DNA of 64,000 bases, taken from NCBI GenBank assembly GCA_916610825.1, contig OU744447.1:35829024-35893023 (forward strand). The letters run 5' to 3'. The notes under the pieces are model-generated. The model was not told the origin of the DNA, ran no database searches, and saw only the letters and a list, made by a program, of their open reading frames with translations. Position numbers and translations under genes: made by a program. This document shows positions 1 to 11,700 of this stretch, in pieces (position 1 is the stretch's first letter; each line of letters begins with the position of its first letter). This stretch comes from Haliclystus octoradiatus. Taxonomy: Eukaryota; Cnidaria; Staurozoa; Stauromedusae; Haliclystidae.

Positions 1-269
1 AACGAAGCTTAGTTCAAAAGTTGAGTAACTTTTTATTTTTCAATTATACATGGTAGATTTTTGATAAATATACAAAGGTATCAAATGCAGAAAGAATTTT
101 AAAAATCGGTTGAAAACCAAATTTAATACAAATAAAAGAATCCATAAAAAATCATAAAATGTCCTTGAGTTACCCCTGATCTAGCCACGACCTTAGCCAC
201 GACCCTCAATGGTGTCCGCAAAGCACAGTGGTCCTGTTATATTGTGTCGTCACATCGAGCTCATTCTTG

Positions 270-300
270 TTTTTACCAAGATGGCGACAAAAATGGAGGG
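270..300 (+). promoter_or_regulatory. AAGATGGCG (YY1-like) motif upstream of CIR1
   Basis: ACCAAGATGGCGACAAAAAT lies about 180 bp before the CIR1 start. AAGATGGCGRC is the YY1 consensus often found near transcription starts of housekeeping genes. The ATG inside it opens an 11-codon upstream ORF ending at TAA (MATKMEGKVV). Promoter or 5' UTR role is inferred. Confidence 0.4.
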
Positions 301-459
301 AAAAGTTGTGTAATTATACGATCTCCTTTTCATTTGAATGATTTGATCATTACTAGTTACTGGATAACATCTTAATTTTTTGAAGATATTATAAAATAGA
401 CATTGTACAATTTATTCTGCATAGATTTCTATCGTATTATTTCCCAAATCACAACGAAA

Positions 460-1287
460 ATGTTTGGAAAGTTTATGAACAAGAAATTTTTTCATCCTGG
501 CTCTTTTCAAAATATCGAAAGAAAATGGAAAGCTGAACAAAAAGCAAATGCAAAACAACAAAAGCAAGAAGATTTAGCTGCACAATATGTAAAAGAACAG
601 GATCTTTATGAAAACAGAGTAACATTATCTGGTCATAAAGATGATAAATTAAAACTTGGTTTAAATTTTATGTATGAGGCACCTCCCGGAATGAAACGTG
701 AAGTAAAAGATGACGATGAAAAAGCTGAAGTTAAATTTGAATGGCAAAAAAGTGCTCCTCGTGAAGGTTATACAAATGATCTTGGATTAGATGTACATGA
801 TCAACCATTTGGAATTTGTGTTAGAAATGTGAAATGTTTTAAATGTAAGCAATGGGGTCATGTTAACACAGATAAAGAATGTCCAATGTTTGACAAAAAA
901 GTTATACCAGAAAATGGTGGTTTAAATTCATTATTACTAAGTGATCCGCTAATGCTTGTTGAAAGTATGAAAACAGATCATGGTATTACATTACGTAAGA
1001 GTGTTGTCGGACGTGAAATTGATCCAATGCTTGATAACCAACAAATATTAGCATCTGATGACGAAGAATCAAAGTCTGATCCTGATGTGAAATTTATAAA
1101 ATCGCTTTCAACAAAACAAAAACGTAAATTATTAAAAAAGTTATCACGTATGGATGAAAAACAATCTTCATCACGTAAAAAACATAAAAAACATCGACAA
1201 CGAACACGTAGTCCTGAGCGGAAAAAAATTCATAGAAATTCATCAAACAATCAAACAAAAAGTAAACATAAAAAACGCCATCGCTAA
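460..1287 (+). CDS. CIR1: CIR1, corepressor interacting with RBPJ (CBF1); intronless, 275 aa
   Basis: CIR1 family proteins bind RBPJ/CBF1 and recruit histone deacetylase complexes to repress Notch targets; they are also linked to splicing factors. I recognise the N-terminal Cir_N region (FMNKKFFHP...ERKWKAEQK, residues 5-26), the conserved block GLNFMYEAPPG, a KFEWQK.APRE block and a zinc knuckle with C126, C129, H134 and C141 (CX2CX4HX6C). These are followed by FIKSLSTKQKRKLLKKL and a basic Lys/Arg/Ser tail with an RSPERKK element. The frame stays open upstream to 403, but the family begins at MFGKFMNKK, so I start at 460. The tail is shorter than that of the human protein. No intron interrupts the coding region, unlike the multi-exon vertebrate gene. 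The family assignment is firm; intron loss versus retrocopy is open. Confidence 0.93.
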   Translation: MFGKFMNKKFFHPGSFQNIERKWKAEQKANAKQQKQEDLAAQYVKEQDLYENRVTLSGHKDDKLKLGLNFMYEAPPGMKREVKDDDEKAEVKFEWQKSAPREGYTNDLGLDVHDQPFGICVRNVKCFKCKQWGHVNTDKECPMFDKKVIPENGGLNSLLLSDPLMLVESMKTDHGITLRKSVVGREIDPMLDNQQILASDDEESKSDPDVKFIKSLSTKQKRKLLKKLSRMDEKQSSSRKKHKKHRQRTRSPERKKIHRNSSNNQTKSKHKKRHR

Positions 1288-1519
1288 ATATTTATTATTA
1301 TGTAAATATTACCATTGTAAATATAATTAGAGTACTACTACCTAAAGAGTCTAAAATTACCAGCAACCTTGTCTGAAAAAAGTTTGGACCAGAATTCAAA
1401 CCCAATTTCATAAAATTTTATTTTCGATTTTAGAAAATTTTAGACCTTTGCATTTTCTAAGCCTTGTTTCCCTTCACAGAAACAACAAAATCAATACAAT
1501 GGTATCATACACGCAGAAT

Positions 1520-1741
1520 CATTTTTTCAGGATTAGTAGGGTCTGAATTTGGAAAATGGTTTAAATGTTAGCAAACCAAGTTGTGTTTCTGTTGTTTACA
1601 GAACGTGCTAGCGATTTGTTGACAAACAATACACAAACAATTATTTTCTCACATACCCTCTACAATCACCCAATTAAGCCCAGTACATGCTTTCTCTCTA
1701 ACATAAATCACTCAGACCCTACTAATCTTATAAAAAAATGT
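1520..1741. mobile_element. Small inverted-repeat element (MITE-like)
   Basis: A perfect 16 bp inverted repeat, GATTAGTAGGGTCTGA at 1531-1546 and its complement at 1712-1727, is extended outwards by T-rich/A-rich arms (CATTTTTTC against AAAAAAATG). The interior has a 123-codon open frame with no recognisable protein. The structure suggests a short non-autonomous element between CIR1 and VAMP7; no clear target duplication was found. Confidence 0.4.
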
Positions 1742-2420
1742 TGGTTTGCGCGTATGGTAATACAAATACTGCTCATCTTTTTTAAACTCTTTAATAATAA
1801 TCAAGTTTATCCTATGTACAAAATTCATTGGTGCATTGTCTATACTATATACCCATCGTATACATGTCTCCATGGTTACCCTATATGTGGCACAATGGTA
1901 GAAATGACAATAACACCAAAACGATTAGTTAATTAATAATTATAAATTAATATTCATATTAATAACAACATGATGTAATATTAAGTGTCGATACACATTC
2001 ATTTCAAACAATGGCAATTAAATGTCTATACAATAACATTTTCATTCAACATAATCTTGTCATAATCCTGAATCTTTAACATGGATGCCTATTTATTGCC
2101 TCAATGTGGGTATTTGATTCAAGCTCTTTCTATGTAGCCGACGTACACTATCTCATATGTAGAAGTCGAGTTGAATACGCACACATTGCAAACAGAGCTC
2201 GTTAAAATCAGAGGTGGCACCAGAATTGTGGCTGAAACCTCTTCTAGGAGCTATTTTCAGAAAATACGTAAGGTTATTATCAATATAATTTGATAAAAAT
2301 ATTTTTTTGTATATGTTACTACTCTGGCATACCAACATTTTATAGCAACCGTAATTTTAGTTAGCTAATTCGTTGAGTTCATGAGATAGCCTACTGCCTT
2401 TCAATTTTTCCATAGTCAAA
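1742..2420. other. Intergenic, nothing recognised
   Basis: AT-rich spacer between CIR1 and VAMP7. Only short chance ORFs; no RNA gene or repeat recognised. Confidence 0.5.
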
Positions 2421-2456
2421 ACCATAGACATAATAGATATCTATTATGTCTATGGT
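2421..2456. repeat. Perfect 36 bp palindrome
   Basis: The half-site ACCATAGACATAATAGAT is followed immediately by its exact reverse complement with no spacer. It lies about 340 bp upstream of the VAMP7 start codon. It could be a cruciform-prone remnant of a fold-back element or a regulatory palindrome. Confidence 0.8.
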
Positions 2457-2572
2457 CAAAACGAAGAATAGATCTTAAAATCCGAAATAGTAAACGCAAT
2501 ACAACGAAAGGAGATAATTTACCCTATTGTTTGGATAAAAAGATCCAGAGAAGTCGGATATTTATGAACTAG

Positions 2573-2580
2573 TGACGTCA
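2573..2580. promoter_or_regulatory. CRE site TGACGTCA in the putative VAMP7 promoter
   Basis: A full-consensus cAMP response element (TGACGTCA, the CREB/ATF site) lies 213 bp upstream of the VAMP7 start. Proximity to the first exon makes a promoter role plausible, but an 8-mer can occur by chance. Confidence 0.35.
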
Positions 2581-2792
2581 TTATTGAAATCAAACTGTGA
2601 AAATCTTGTTTATAGCCTCCAACTCCAATTTCAAGTTTTCAAAATGTCGCAGCGAAGTGGTACGATTTCAAACCGGTAGAAAAAGCAAATTCAGGAATTC
2701 GAAAATAATAAATTAAATATCTATCAACCGTTAGAATCAATTTCAGCAAAAAGGCCACTTGTGTTTACAAGGAATTATATATTGTCCTCAAG

Positions 2793-5700
2793 ATGCCTAT
2801 TTATTATGGTTTAGTGGCGAGGGGACCAACTATTTTGGCTGACTTTACAGAAAGTAGTGGCAACTTTGAACAAGCAACTCAGCATATACTGGAAAAAATA
2901 CCCATTAAAGAAAATACAAGATGTTCATACGCATCTGGAAGGTAAATAAAATCTACATGAAGAGCTCAATACAATATTCTTCGTAGACTGTTAGTTCATT
3001 TGATGCATCTATATAGAAGAATTCCTTAGAATTTCTTGCACTTCAATTTCACTGCGAATAACATCTATCAAGGCCTGTCAGAGTCGATGATCACTTAATG
3101 ATCACTTTGATTTTTGATATGTATTATAGTTTACGAGTGGTTTTATTGTGACATCCCATTGACTTGCATATCTTTTTCATAATGTGCGTCATTGATAGGC
3201 CTATCCTATCATTTCACTTGTAAAAAAATTATAAAAATAAAAATGTAGAAATTCTTAACAAACTTTTAGGAAGCTTGATTTCGAGTTGCATGCAAATGCA
3301 TGCTTATATTGAGTTGTGAATCATCTGACTTAACTGATTCAAATAAGCGCATGAAGAAATCTATGTAGAACAGATGATTGAAGCCGAAATTTAATTCAGA
3401 AATTATTCTATTTTATTTTTTGCTGTGCAAAGAAGCAAAAAGTTGAGAAGTGAAAAGTGGAAGTTAAATAAACAACACCCCCCCCCAAAAAAAAAATCAA
3501 TGAAACATTTCTAACCCGAGTGTCATAAAGCTGCAAGGTAACAATTTTTGGGGGTTTGTCTAAATTTTATTATGTTCCACCTAACAACACTGTCACATCC
3601 CGAAAAAATTTGATTGATTATTTTTTATCCATAACGTGGTTATTCAACATTTGATTCAAGTGACTTCTGAATAAGTATAGAACGAGAAGCTATTTATCAT
3701 CTTTACATCTTATTTCATTAATTACTGTCAATGCGCATTATTATTATTAATATTATAATTTATTTGTTGTCACTGATGAAGTGGAAGTTGGTATTGCAAT
3801 TGCTTCTATATTTTAATTAACTTTCATTGCAGTACTGTACAATTTAATACTGGCTGTAATAATCAGGAAACATTTTTATTTTATATCTTCGTAATTTAAT
3901 TTCCATAACGCGGGTTTGTTTACAAATTTCATAACCTTATATTCAAGTCATTTTCAAATAATAATTTATGATCAATCATTAAATAATTTCCAACTGAAGA
4001 TAAGATGATGACACATCTTATTTGTTTCACTTTCATATAAATATAGTGTTGTTTTGTTTGTTTACGTTTGAATTTCATTCTGATAATTACTACGATGAAA
4101 ATACACAAATTATCTGTCACGTCGCAACAAAGGATTGTGCTGTTTTGTATTTGCGAGACAATAGAAATTCATTCAAGTGCGAAACTGCTTAGTTAGCGCT
4201 TCAGTCTGATATAGCATTGTTGTTGAAAAGGAAACAGTTTTCATTGGTTTTTATCAACTTAGATGTATATATTTAAGAAATGAAGTCGGCCATGTACGCC
4301 TCTGGTTAATAACGAACCCATTGATATGTGTTTCAAGTCAATTGCATCAAAAATGGCACCGTGAATCCCCGCCTTACATACAGACATACAAATGGAAATA
4401 GCATAAATTTAAAAGTACATTAATACAACTCGTGGAGTTTTAGTCACAGTGTCCCTTGACTGGCTCCAGCCCCTCTTCTTTTTTGCTGCCTCATTTTCAT
4501 GATTGGAAAGCGGGACTTGTGTCCTTTGAGAGCCGTTGTGCAGAATCCAGCACAACGGTATTTTGTTTGATCCTATTGTTTCGTAAATGCTCACACGCTC
4601 ATAAAGCTGAAAAAGACGGGGCACCCAGCACAAGTAAGTGCTCTAATGATGATAACCTTTTAAAGAATTTTAGGCTCCTGGAATTAGAAATGTTTACATT
4701 TGAAACGTTTAGAATATTTAATGTTCAATCACATCTTAAGACAACGTAAGACAACTAACTGTTTTTTAAAATAGTAGTTTGGTCTTTCGTTAGAAATATC
4801 AAATGACAAATGATCAGAACAACACATTTACGATATTCAGAAATCATGACTTCGTGAGGATTTCGGGAACAGGAATTTGATCATTATTTGATATCAGGAA
4901 TGGGTTATACGAGCGAACCAAACCTAATACCTTTCAATTATTTCATTCATTCAAATTAAGTTTGCTGTTAGCGCGCTCCGTATAACGCAGTTGAATTTGC
5001 CAATGTAGTAGGTTTGCATAGTCCATGCGCGCGAACAGCGAACCTAATGCATTAAGCGTGTCTCTGCGTTATACGAGCGAGCTAAATGCGAACCAAATCA
5101 AATGCAGCTTTATCACAGAGCCGTGACTGTCTCCGTAATTGCCTTTATATGGCAATAAACCGGGGGTTACAAATTAAAAAAAGTTTCAAGTTATTGTTCT
5201 ATTGATATTTCCATGGTGACATCTTTAATCCGTTCATCATAGAACATCAAATAATTATGTAGATTATCATGTCTACGAATTAAAATGTATCTGGCCAAAT
5301 ACAAATTGAGTTGCAAGGGAAATGCTTGATTAAATGCAAAAACATATAAAACATAAAATTTAATTTGCAAGAAATCAAAGTTATCATTAAGGAAGATTTA
5401 TATATTTTACAACTTCCAAATCAACGTAAATGCATGATGCAAGACTTTTCCCGCTTCAACGAACAAAACAGTATGCAGTATAAAGCATTTTGGTCATACG
5501 ATCAAATTTCAATTTTCACACAACAAAATTTTCAATGACAAAAGAGACATGTTACATCACGTTATATTACATTACATCACATTAGCTAAATTAATAGTTA
5601 AGTTTGCATGTATAACGCATCGGGCGAACCAAATTCGATTAGGAGCGAGCTCAATTGCTATTAGGTGCGGTTCGCTCGTATAACCTATGCCTCAATCAAA

Positions 5701-8700
5701 GAAATGCCAGAGCCAATTGACCACAAAACATCTCTGCCATTGAAAACAGCTTCAACAGCGTCAACTTGATGATAAGGAAACTCAACGTTTGGTTTTACCG
5801 TGCAATGTTGTGATTTGTTTGTTTTGCTTACATTAATTCTGTTTGTATTTCGTCTTGCTTTACATTTAAATAATCACTATCATTTGTAGTCACTCTCTTT
5901 ATAAGTAAACCTTTGAAGAATCAACATGTAATAAATGTAATCTTTCAGAACTCTACCCAAGTTCAATAGCTTCGCAAATTTCAGGCTCTATATTTGTGAA
6001 TGATGAGAGAAGGATTTCAAGTTGCACATTGACTCCCTGGAACACTAACAGACTATGTGCGCCACTTCCTGAAAACTGACGCAATTTCTCTGTGTCTGAA
6101 GACAATAGATTTCTCAAGGGACACAATCTCACTTCCCAATCCATCAAGTAGGCATAACACAGAAGTGAGACTTGATCAAGTCAACAGTGTGCCCTACAGT
6201 TGCATTTATGTAAACTATAAATATGTACTCTTAAAGAGATTTAGTATTATATCAGATTGATATTGATTGATATTATATTGATTAAAAGAAATGCTCCACA
6301 TTATTAGAAGTCCTGGTACTGGAGATGAGTGACTTCTTAGTCAAAAAATAGCTCCGCTGCGCTCGGACTCATGGTGAATGATATAATAATCAAAATAAAC
6401 CAATTGAAATCAATAGAATATCAAATCAATCAAATCATTGTTGGAAAGTGCAAGTCGTCACTAGACACTTTGCAAATCAACTCATGTGGCACGGCAAAAC
6501 TAACGGCGTGCTGTGTAACTAGTTGAGTTCACAGCTGGCGTAACAAGAGTGACTTGTGATTGTTGTGGGACTAGATCAGATGACCGCGTAGTTTAAAGGT
6601 TACCGCGTAGCTCAAAGGTTAGATCACTGGACCGGACATTCAGAGATCGTGGGTTCGACTCCCACGCACGGACATGATTTTTTCTGCTTCACAACAATTT
6701 CCTAGATTTTAACAATTATCATGCAAAGAAAAATCAAATCAAATCAAATTCAAAAAAGTAAATCAATCCAATCGAATGATATAAAAATCAGATCAAATAA
6801 AAAATCAACTTCAATCAAATAAAATAAAATTAATTAAAACAATTTCCAAATAAAATAATAATATAAAGAAAAATATATCCAAATAATAAATCAAATAAAA
6901 CACGTCAGTAAAAAAAACAATAATGCAGACCGTTGGGATTGAACTCCGAACCCCATGCGCCTGATGCAGACGATCCACCACTAGACCATACCAAGATTGA
7001 ATAGATGAAGTGATTTTCACTGCTTATAATACAGCCTGTGTGAGTTTTAAATGACGTGCGAAATTGTCTCATCTTAAGCTGATGTCGCAGCAGAATTAAA
7101 ACATTTTAATAAACCAAATAAAACCATGACGACTGGCTTAGCAGTTTAATATAATAAATAACTTCAGAAAACAATACAAACGATAAATATATACAGTAAT
7201 ACTGTCTTGTCTGAGCCTCCAAACAAATGATGAATTGTCTGTTTAAAAGTTCTTATGGTCAAAACACAACAAAATATATCTTCAAAGTTTCACCTCAAAT
7301 AGTGATGTTACAGAACGATTAAAACCTTTCATTAACCATTTCAAATGACGAGAAGAAGAAAACAATCATGTGTTCTACCAATGAAGAGATAATCACGATG
7401 TAAACTAATCCAGGAGTATTAGAAAACATTTCATTTAATAATGCAATTCTAATCTCGCTAAGCTGCGAGTCGGCCATCATGGCGGGCAATGGAAAAATAT
7501 TTATGTCAAATCCAGCTAAAAATTTGGAATAATCACACAGCTTGCCCATTGTATTTTTAACAATAAATGGTGTTTCTTGCGCAATCGTTTTTGTTCGACC
7601 TTTGTTAGCACGCAAAGCAGTATGTTGAACGTTATTTCAAAAGAACAAAAGAGTTGGTCAAAAATGAAATTAAATGAAAACATTTCTACCATGACATCAT
7701 AGACTAAAGGTCACTTACGTAACCATGAGTCAAAAATCTGTAAGGCTAAATTCATTGTCTATTCCAGGGATGACTTTTTTGTAAATGAAAAGCAAAATAT
7801 TTTCCGAAACAAAGATTTAAACTAATATATTCAAAGTTGTATCATCGCGCTCCATTGCCCTAATTTTTATCTCAACAGTGAGGCGGCTTGATGTGCTTCC
7901 TATTTTTGGTACTCCGTATGCTAGGTTATAATAAAAACAATGTTGAAGAGATATAACTGAAGAATGGCAGCAGCATAGGCTCAGATAAGGACGGACAAGC
8001 AGTCAGCAGTTTCCAAGAGTGTGACAAATTCAAACACAGTGACATGCTCTGAACACTGGCTGTGACAAGTTACAGTTTCGAGACACGTATTTCTGTTTTT
8101 GAATTTTCATTCTTGAAAAATCGAAATTGAATCGAATCAAAACTACAAGCTACAACCACATTTATTGCAAATCTAAAAAAGGATTTGTAATGGTTCATCT
8201 GACTTTGCCCTGCGGCGGTTGCTTCTGTCCAGGTTAACATATTTTTATTCTTTGTTGACCTAGAAAAATGCGACACAATGAAAAGCAAGTTCAGGTTGAA
8301 AAGCAACATGTAATGATCAATATTAAACAATGTTATTTATATAACAGACATGTAAATTATTATATCGTGATTGATCTTGAAACCATGTATTGGGCTACAG
8401 TAGCTATATATTTTTGTTGTTGGAGTAATATCAAAGTGTAAGGCGAAATTAATAAGTTATAAATTTATTTATTTCTAGCTATCAATTCCATGTTGTGATT
8501 GACGATAATTTAACCTTTCTTTGTATGGCTGATGAATCATTTGGAAAACGTCTACCGTATGGATACCTGAACGAGGTACGGTAGCGTTGGTACATATTCT
8601 ATTAATTTACAGTAATTTAAAACACATTTTTCTATTATTGAAATACAGTGAAACCTGTATACAGGTTTGATTCAGTAGAAAATACTGTTTTAGACATAGC

Positions 8701-11700
8701 AAGAGTGACCACTATAGACAGGTGGCCGCTTTATAGAGGTGACCGTTATAACAGGTTTGACTGTACTATCATGTTTCATGTTTGGTCATTCCAACCATGG
8801 GATGTTACCAGAGATGTTCCGATTATGAAATTGCCGATTATTTTTACCGATTATTGTTTTGCTGATTGTTGAATCATAATCGGCAGATTAAATCGGTATA
8901 CCGATTATTTTGATAAATATTATCAATGGACAATGTAATAACAAGCTTTTTGTACAAATTTGATTAATATTGTCTAAAAAGTAGCAACACATACGCTGAA
9001 CCAAATTATTGAAGTATCATAGAACAGTTTTAAAGCAGAAGCAACAAAATACTAAAACAAATTAAGGCCTAATAAGAAATTGATTTCATCAGAATCTTTT
9101 AGGAGTGCCCCAGTTATTTACTCTAACGAGAAAATATAGTGAAGTAACCTTAGTGTATTTTTTCTTCTCCAACAAGTCTAATTTAATAATAATTTAAAAT
9201 ATAATAACGTGTAATGATTGAACAATCTTTCAACATGTATTTCCTATCCTTCTTGTTCTTTCCCTGTTGTTTTACGATTAAGATGGATCGCTAAAAATAA
9301 ATTTACATTGACACTGTCACTGTTGTTAACTCTTTGTTCGTATTTTATTTTATCCCAAAAACTTTTGCCATAATTATATTTATACTGTTGTAGTTATCAA
9401 ATCATCTTTAAAACTTTGTCGCGTTGGTATTGTGAATCAAATTTATTACTCATTCAAAAGTGCTCACGTGTTTGTCTCATCAACACTAATGTGTTTAACC
9501 TTTACACATTCAAATAGTAGAAGGTGTCAAAGAGCGTGAGGAATTTAACGTGTTCAAATTTCAAAAGTGGTTCGATGTAAACAATCTAGTATTATGATTT
9601 CCGCTTTAGATAAATCCTTGGAAATAATACGCTAATCTGTAAATAAAATGAATTATTCGATCGATTAGTGACTGTGGTGAAAATATGCCCAAAATATGCG
9701 TTTATTAATACGGAAATTTACATTTTACAAACATTTTAATGACAATAAAAAACAGATTATTTTACCGATTATGATAACAGCAATGAGCAACAGATATGAG
9801 CAACTGAACTTCAGATCGTATCATATCTCATCGACTGTGGTTCAAATCCCCCTCAGGTCAACTCAGCCTTGACTTTATCTGAAACATCAAATGAGTACCA
9901 TCTAAGGATGGCGGATGGAATGGTTCAGAAGGAATTGCATTGTGAGTAGCTGCGGCGCATCGTTGCGCATTGACAATCAAGGTCTATCTGCCATGAAATC
10001 TATTGAAATTGATCTGCAGTGTCGCGGCTGAGATCTAAGGAGCGTTTAACATCATTGCTCTTAGCGAAAAGAGCCACTCTTCTAGAATTAGAGGAGTGGT
10101 ACGGGTGCCTTCGGTAGGGCGACACCGTCCACATTACTTACTTTATGATAACATCATCGGCCGATTACTGATTATGGAGAAAATCATGCCGTTAATCGGA
10201 ACATCTCTAGATGTTACAATGGTCTTACATAGACTGCTGGTGAAAATATGAAACACAGGGAACAAAGATGGCTGAAGCAAAGGCAGGGTCTGACAATAGG
10301 TTTAACCTTCTGGAATCCTATAAGCGTCAAATAATTTTGAAAATGTCAATGAGAAGAGCGCTAAAATATGACGCAGGGTCTAGGGATGCGAATCGAATTT
10401 TGATTAATCGATTAGTATTCGAATATCAATGAAATATTGATTATTGGAATATTAAAATGAAGTATTCGTTTATTTAAGTCAATATTAAGTATGCATATGC
10501 TATGACAATTAATTGATCGAACAGACGCGATGAAACATGACTCACATTAATTCTGTATAATAACGTTGAAGCGAACTGAGCATACAAACTGTTGTATTTA
10601 TGTATTCAAAATCTATGTAAAGATTGTTAAATTGAATTTTATGTTTTCAACACATTTCTTGCAGTCGTTGAAAAGGTTTTTGTTTGTGTTTTCATTGTTT
10701 ACTTGAATGAATAACAATGGAAGACAAAAGATTTCGATTAATAATCGATGCGAATCGAATAGTGAATTGTAGAATAATTGATTACTGTTTGGCTGTCAAT
10801 TTGCATCCCTAGCGGGTCTGACTATTTAAATAGGAATCCTGGAATCCTAGATTCTGGAAGTTTAGAGATAATTCAAAAGAAAATGTTGAAATACCTCACA
10901 TCGACATGCGTTATCACATCGACAATTCCAAACTTAATGTCAAACATTATTTTTATTTTAACCGTGTAGTGCGCCATTTGAATTTACTACCGGATGATGT
11001 CATTTGTGCAAATTCTCTCATGATTCTCTCAATTAATATAACTGTCATTAAATTTATAACTTAACCACATAGTATTGAAGAGCGTTGAATAAATGCCTTC
11101 TATGTGTGTATTCTTTTGGAAATTAGTTTAACTTTTTTATTTTTTTTTACTATTCCAATAAAGACACATATATATCTATATACCTATGAAAATATGTCTA
11201 CCATCAGAGATGTACTACTTAGCAAATTTGATTGACATAATTTTTTATTTATTTCTAATTTTAGGTTAAAAGGAAGTTTAACGGTACCCCATTAAAGCAA
11301 CGGGCAACTTTTGCTGCTGCTTATGAATTCAAACGTGATTTTTCTGGGATACTTGAAAAACTTATGGTATGCTATGTAATATTCTGAAATGTAGAACTAT
11401 CAAATTCGAAAATGAGCTAAAATGTTAATCATAATCCTTCTTAGGTATGGTTCAATGTTTAGTGGATGTCTGGGAAATTAGTGCCAAAGTTCCCCTCTTT
11501 TGAATGTTTTTATTCTTCAATTTTCAGAATCAATTTAGATGCTCAGGACCTCATTATTTAACAAAATTTGATGGTACCCAGGTTAATTTTTTGGGAAAGG
11601 GGTTTTAAAGTCGTTTTTTACTTCAATAATCACAAATGTTAGGAAAACAATTGTTTTTCGACTTGACATCAAAGTAAAACTCTCTAATGGTAAATGATAT

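Noticed and set aside
1565..1936. 123-residue ORF between CIR1 and VAMP7
   Set aside because: It overlaps an inverted-repeat element, has no recognisable motif, and no splice or homology support.
4409..4749. Overlapping ORFs on both strands in VAMP7 intron 1
   Set aside because: Two opposing frames in a less AT-rich patch; neither resembles a known protein.
6602..6673. Functional tRNA gene
   Set aside because: Acceptor and D stems do not pair and the anticodon loop lacks U33.
7319..7615. 98-residue minus-strand ORF in VAMP7 intron 1
   Set aside because: No motif recognised, AT-rich low-information frame; probably chance.
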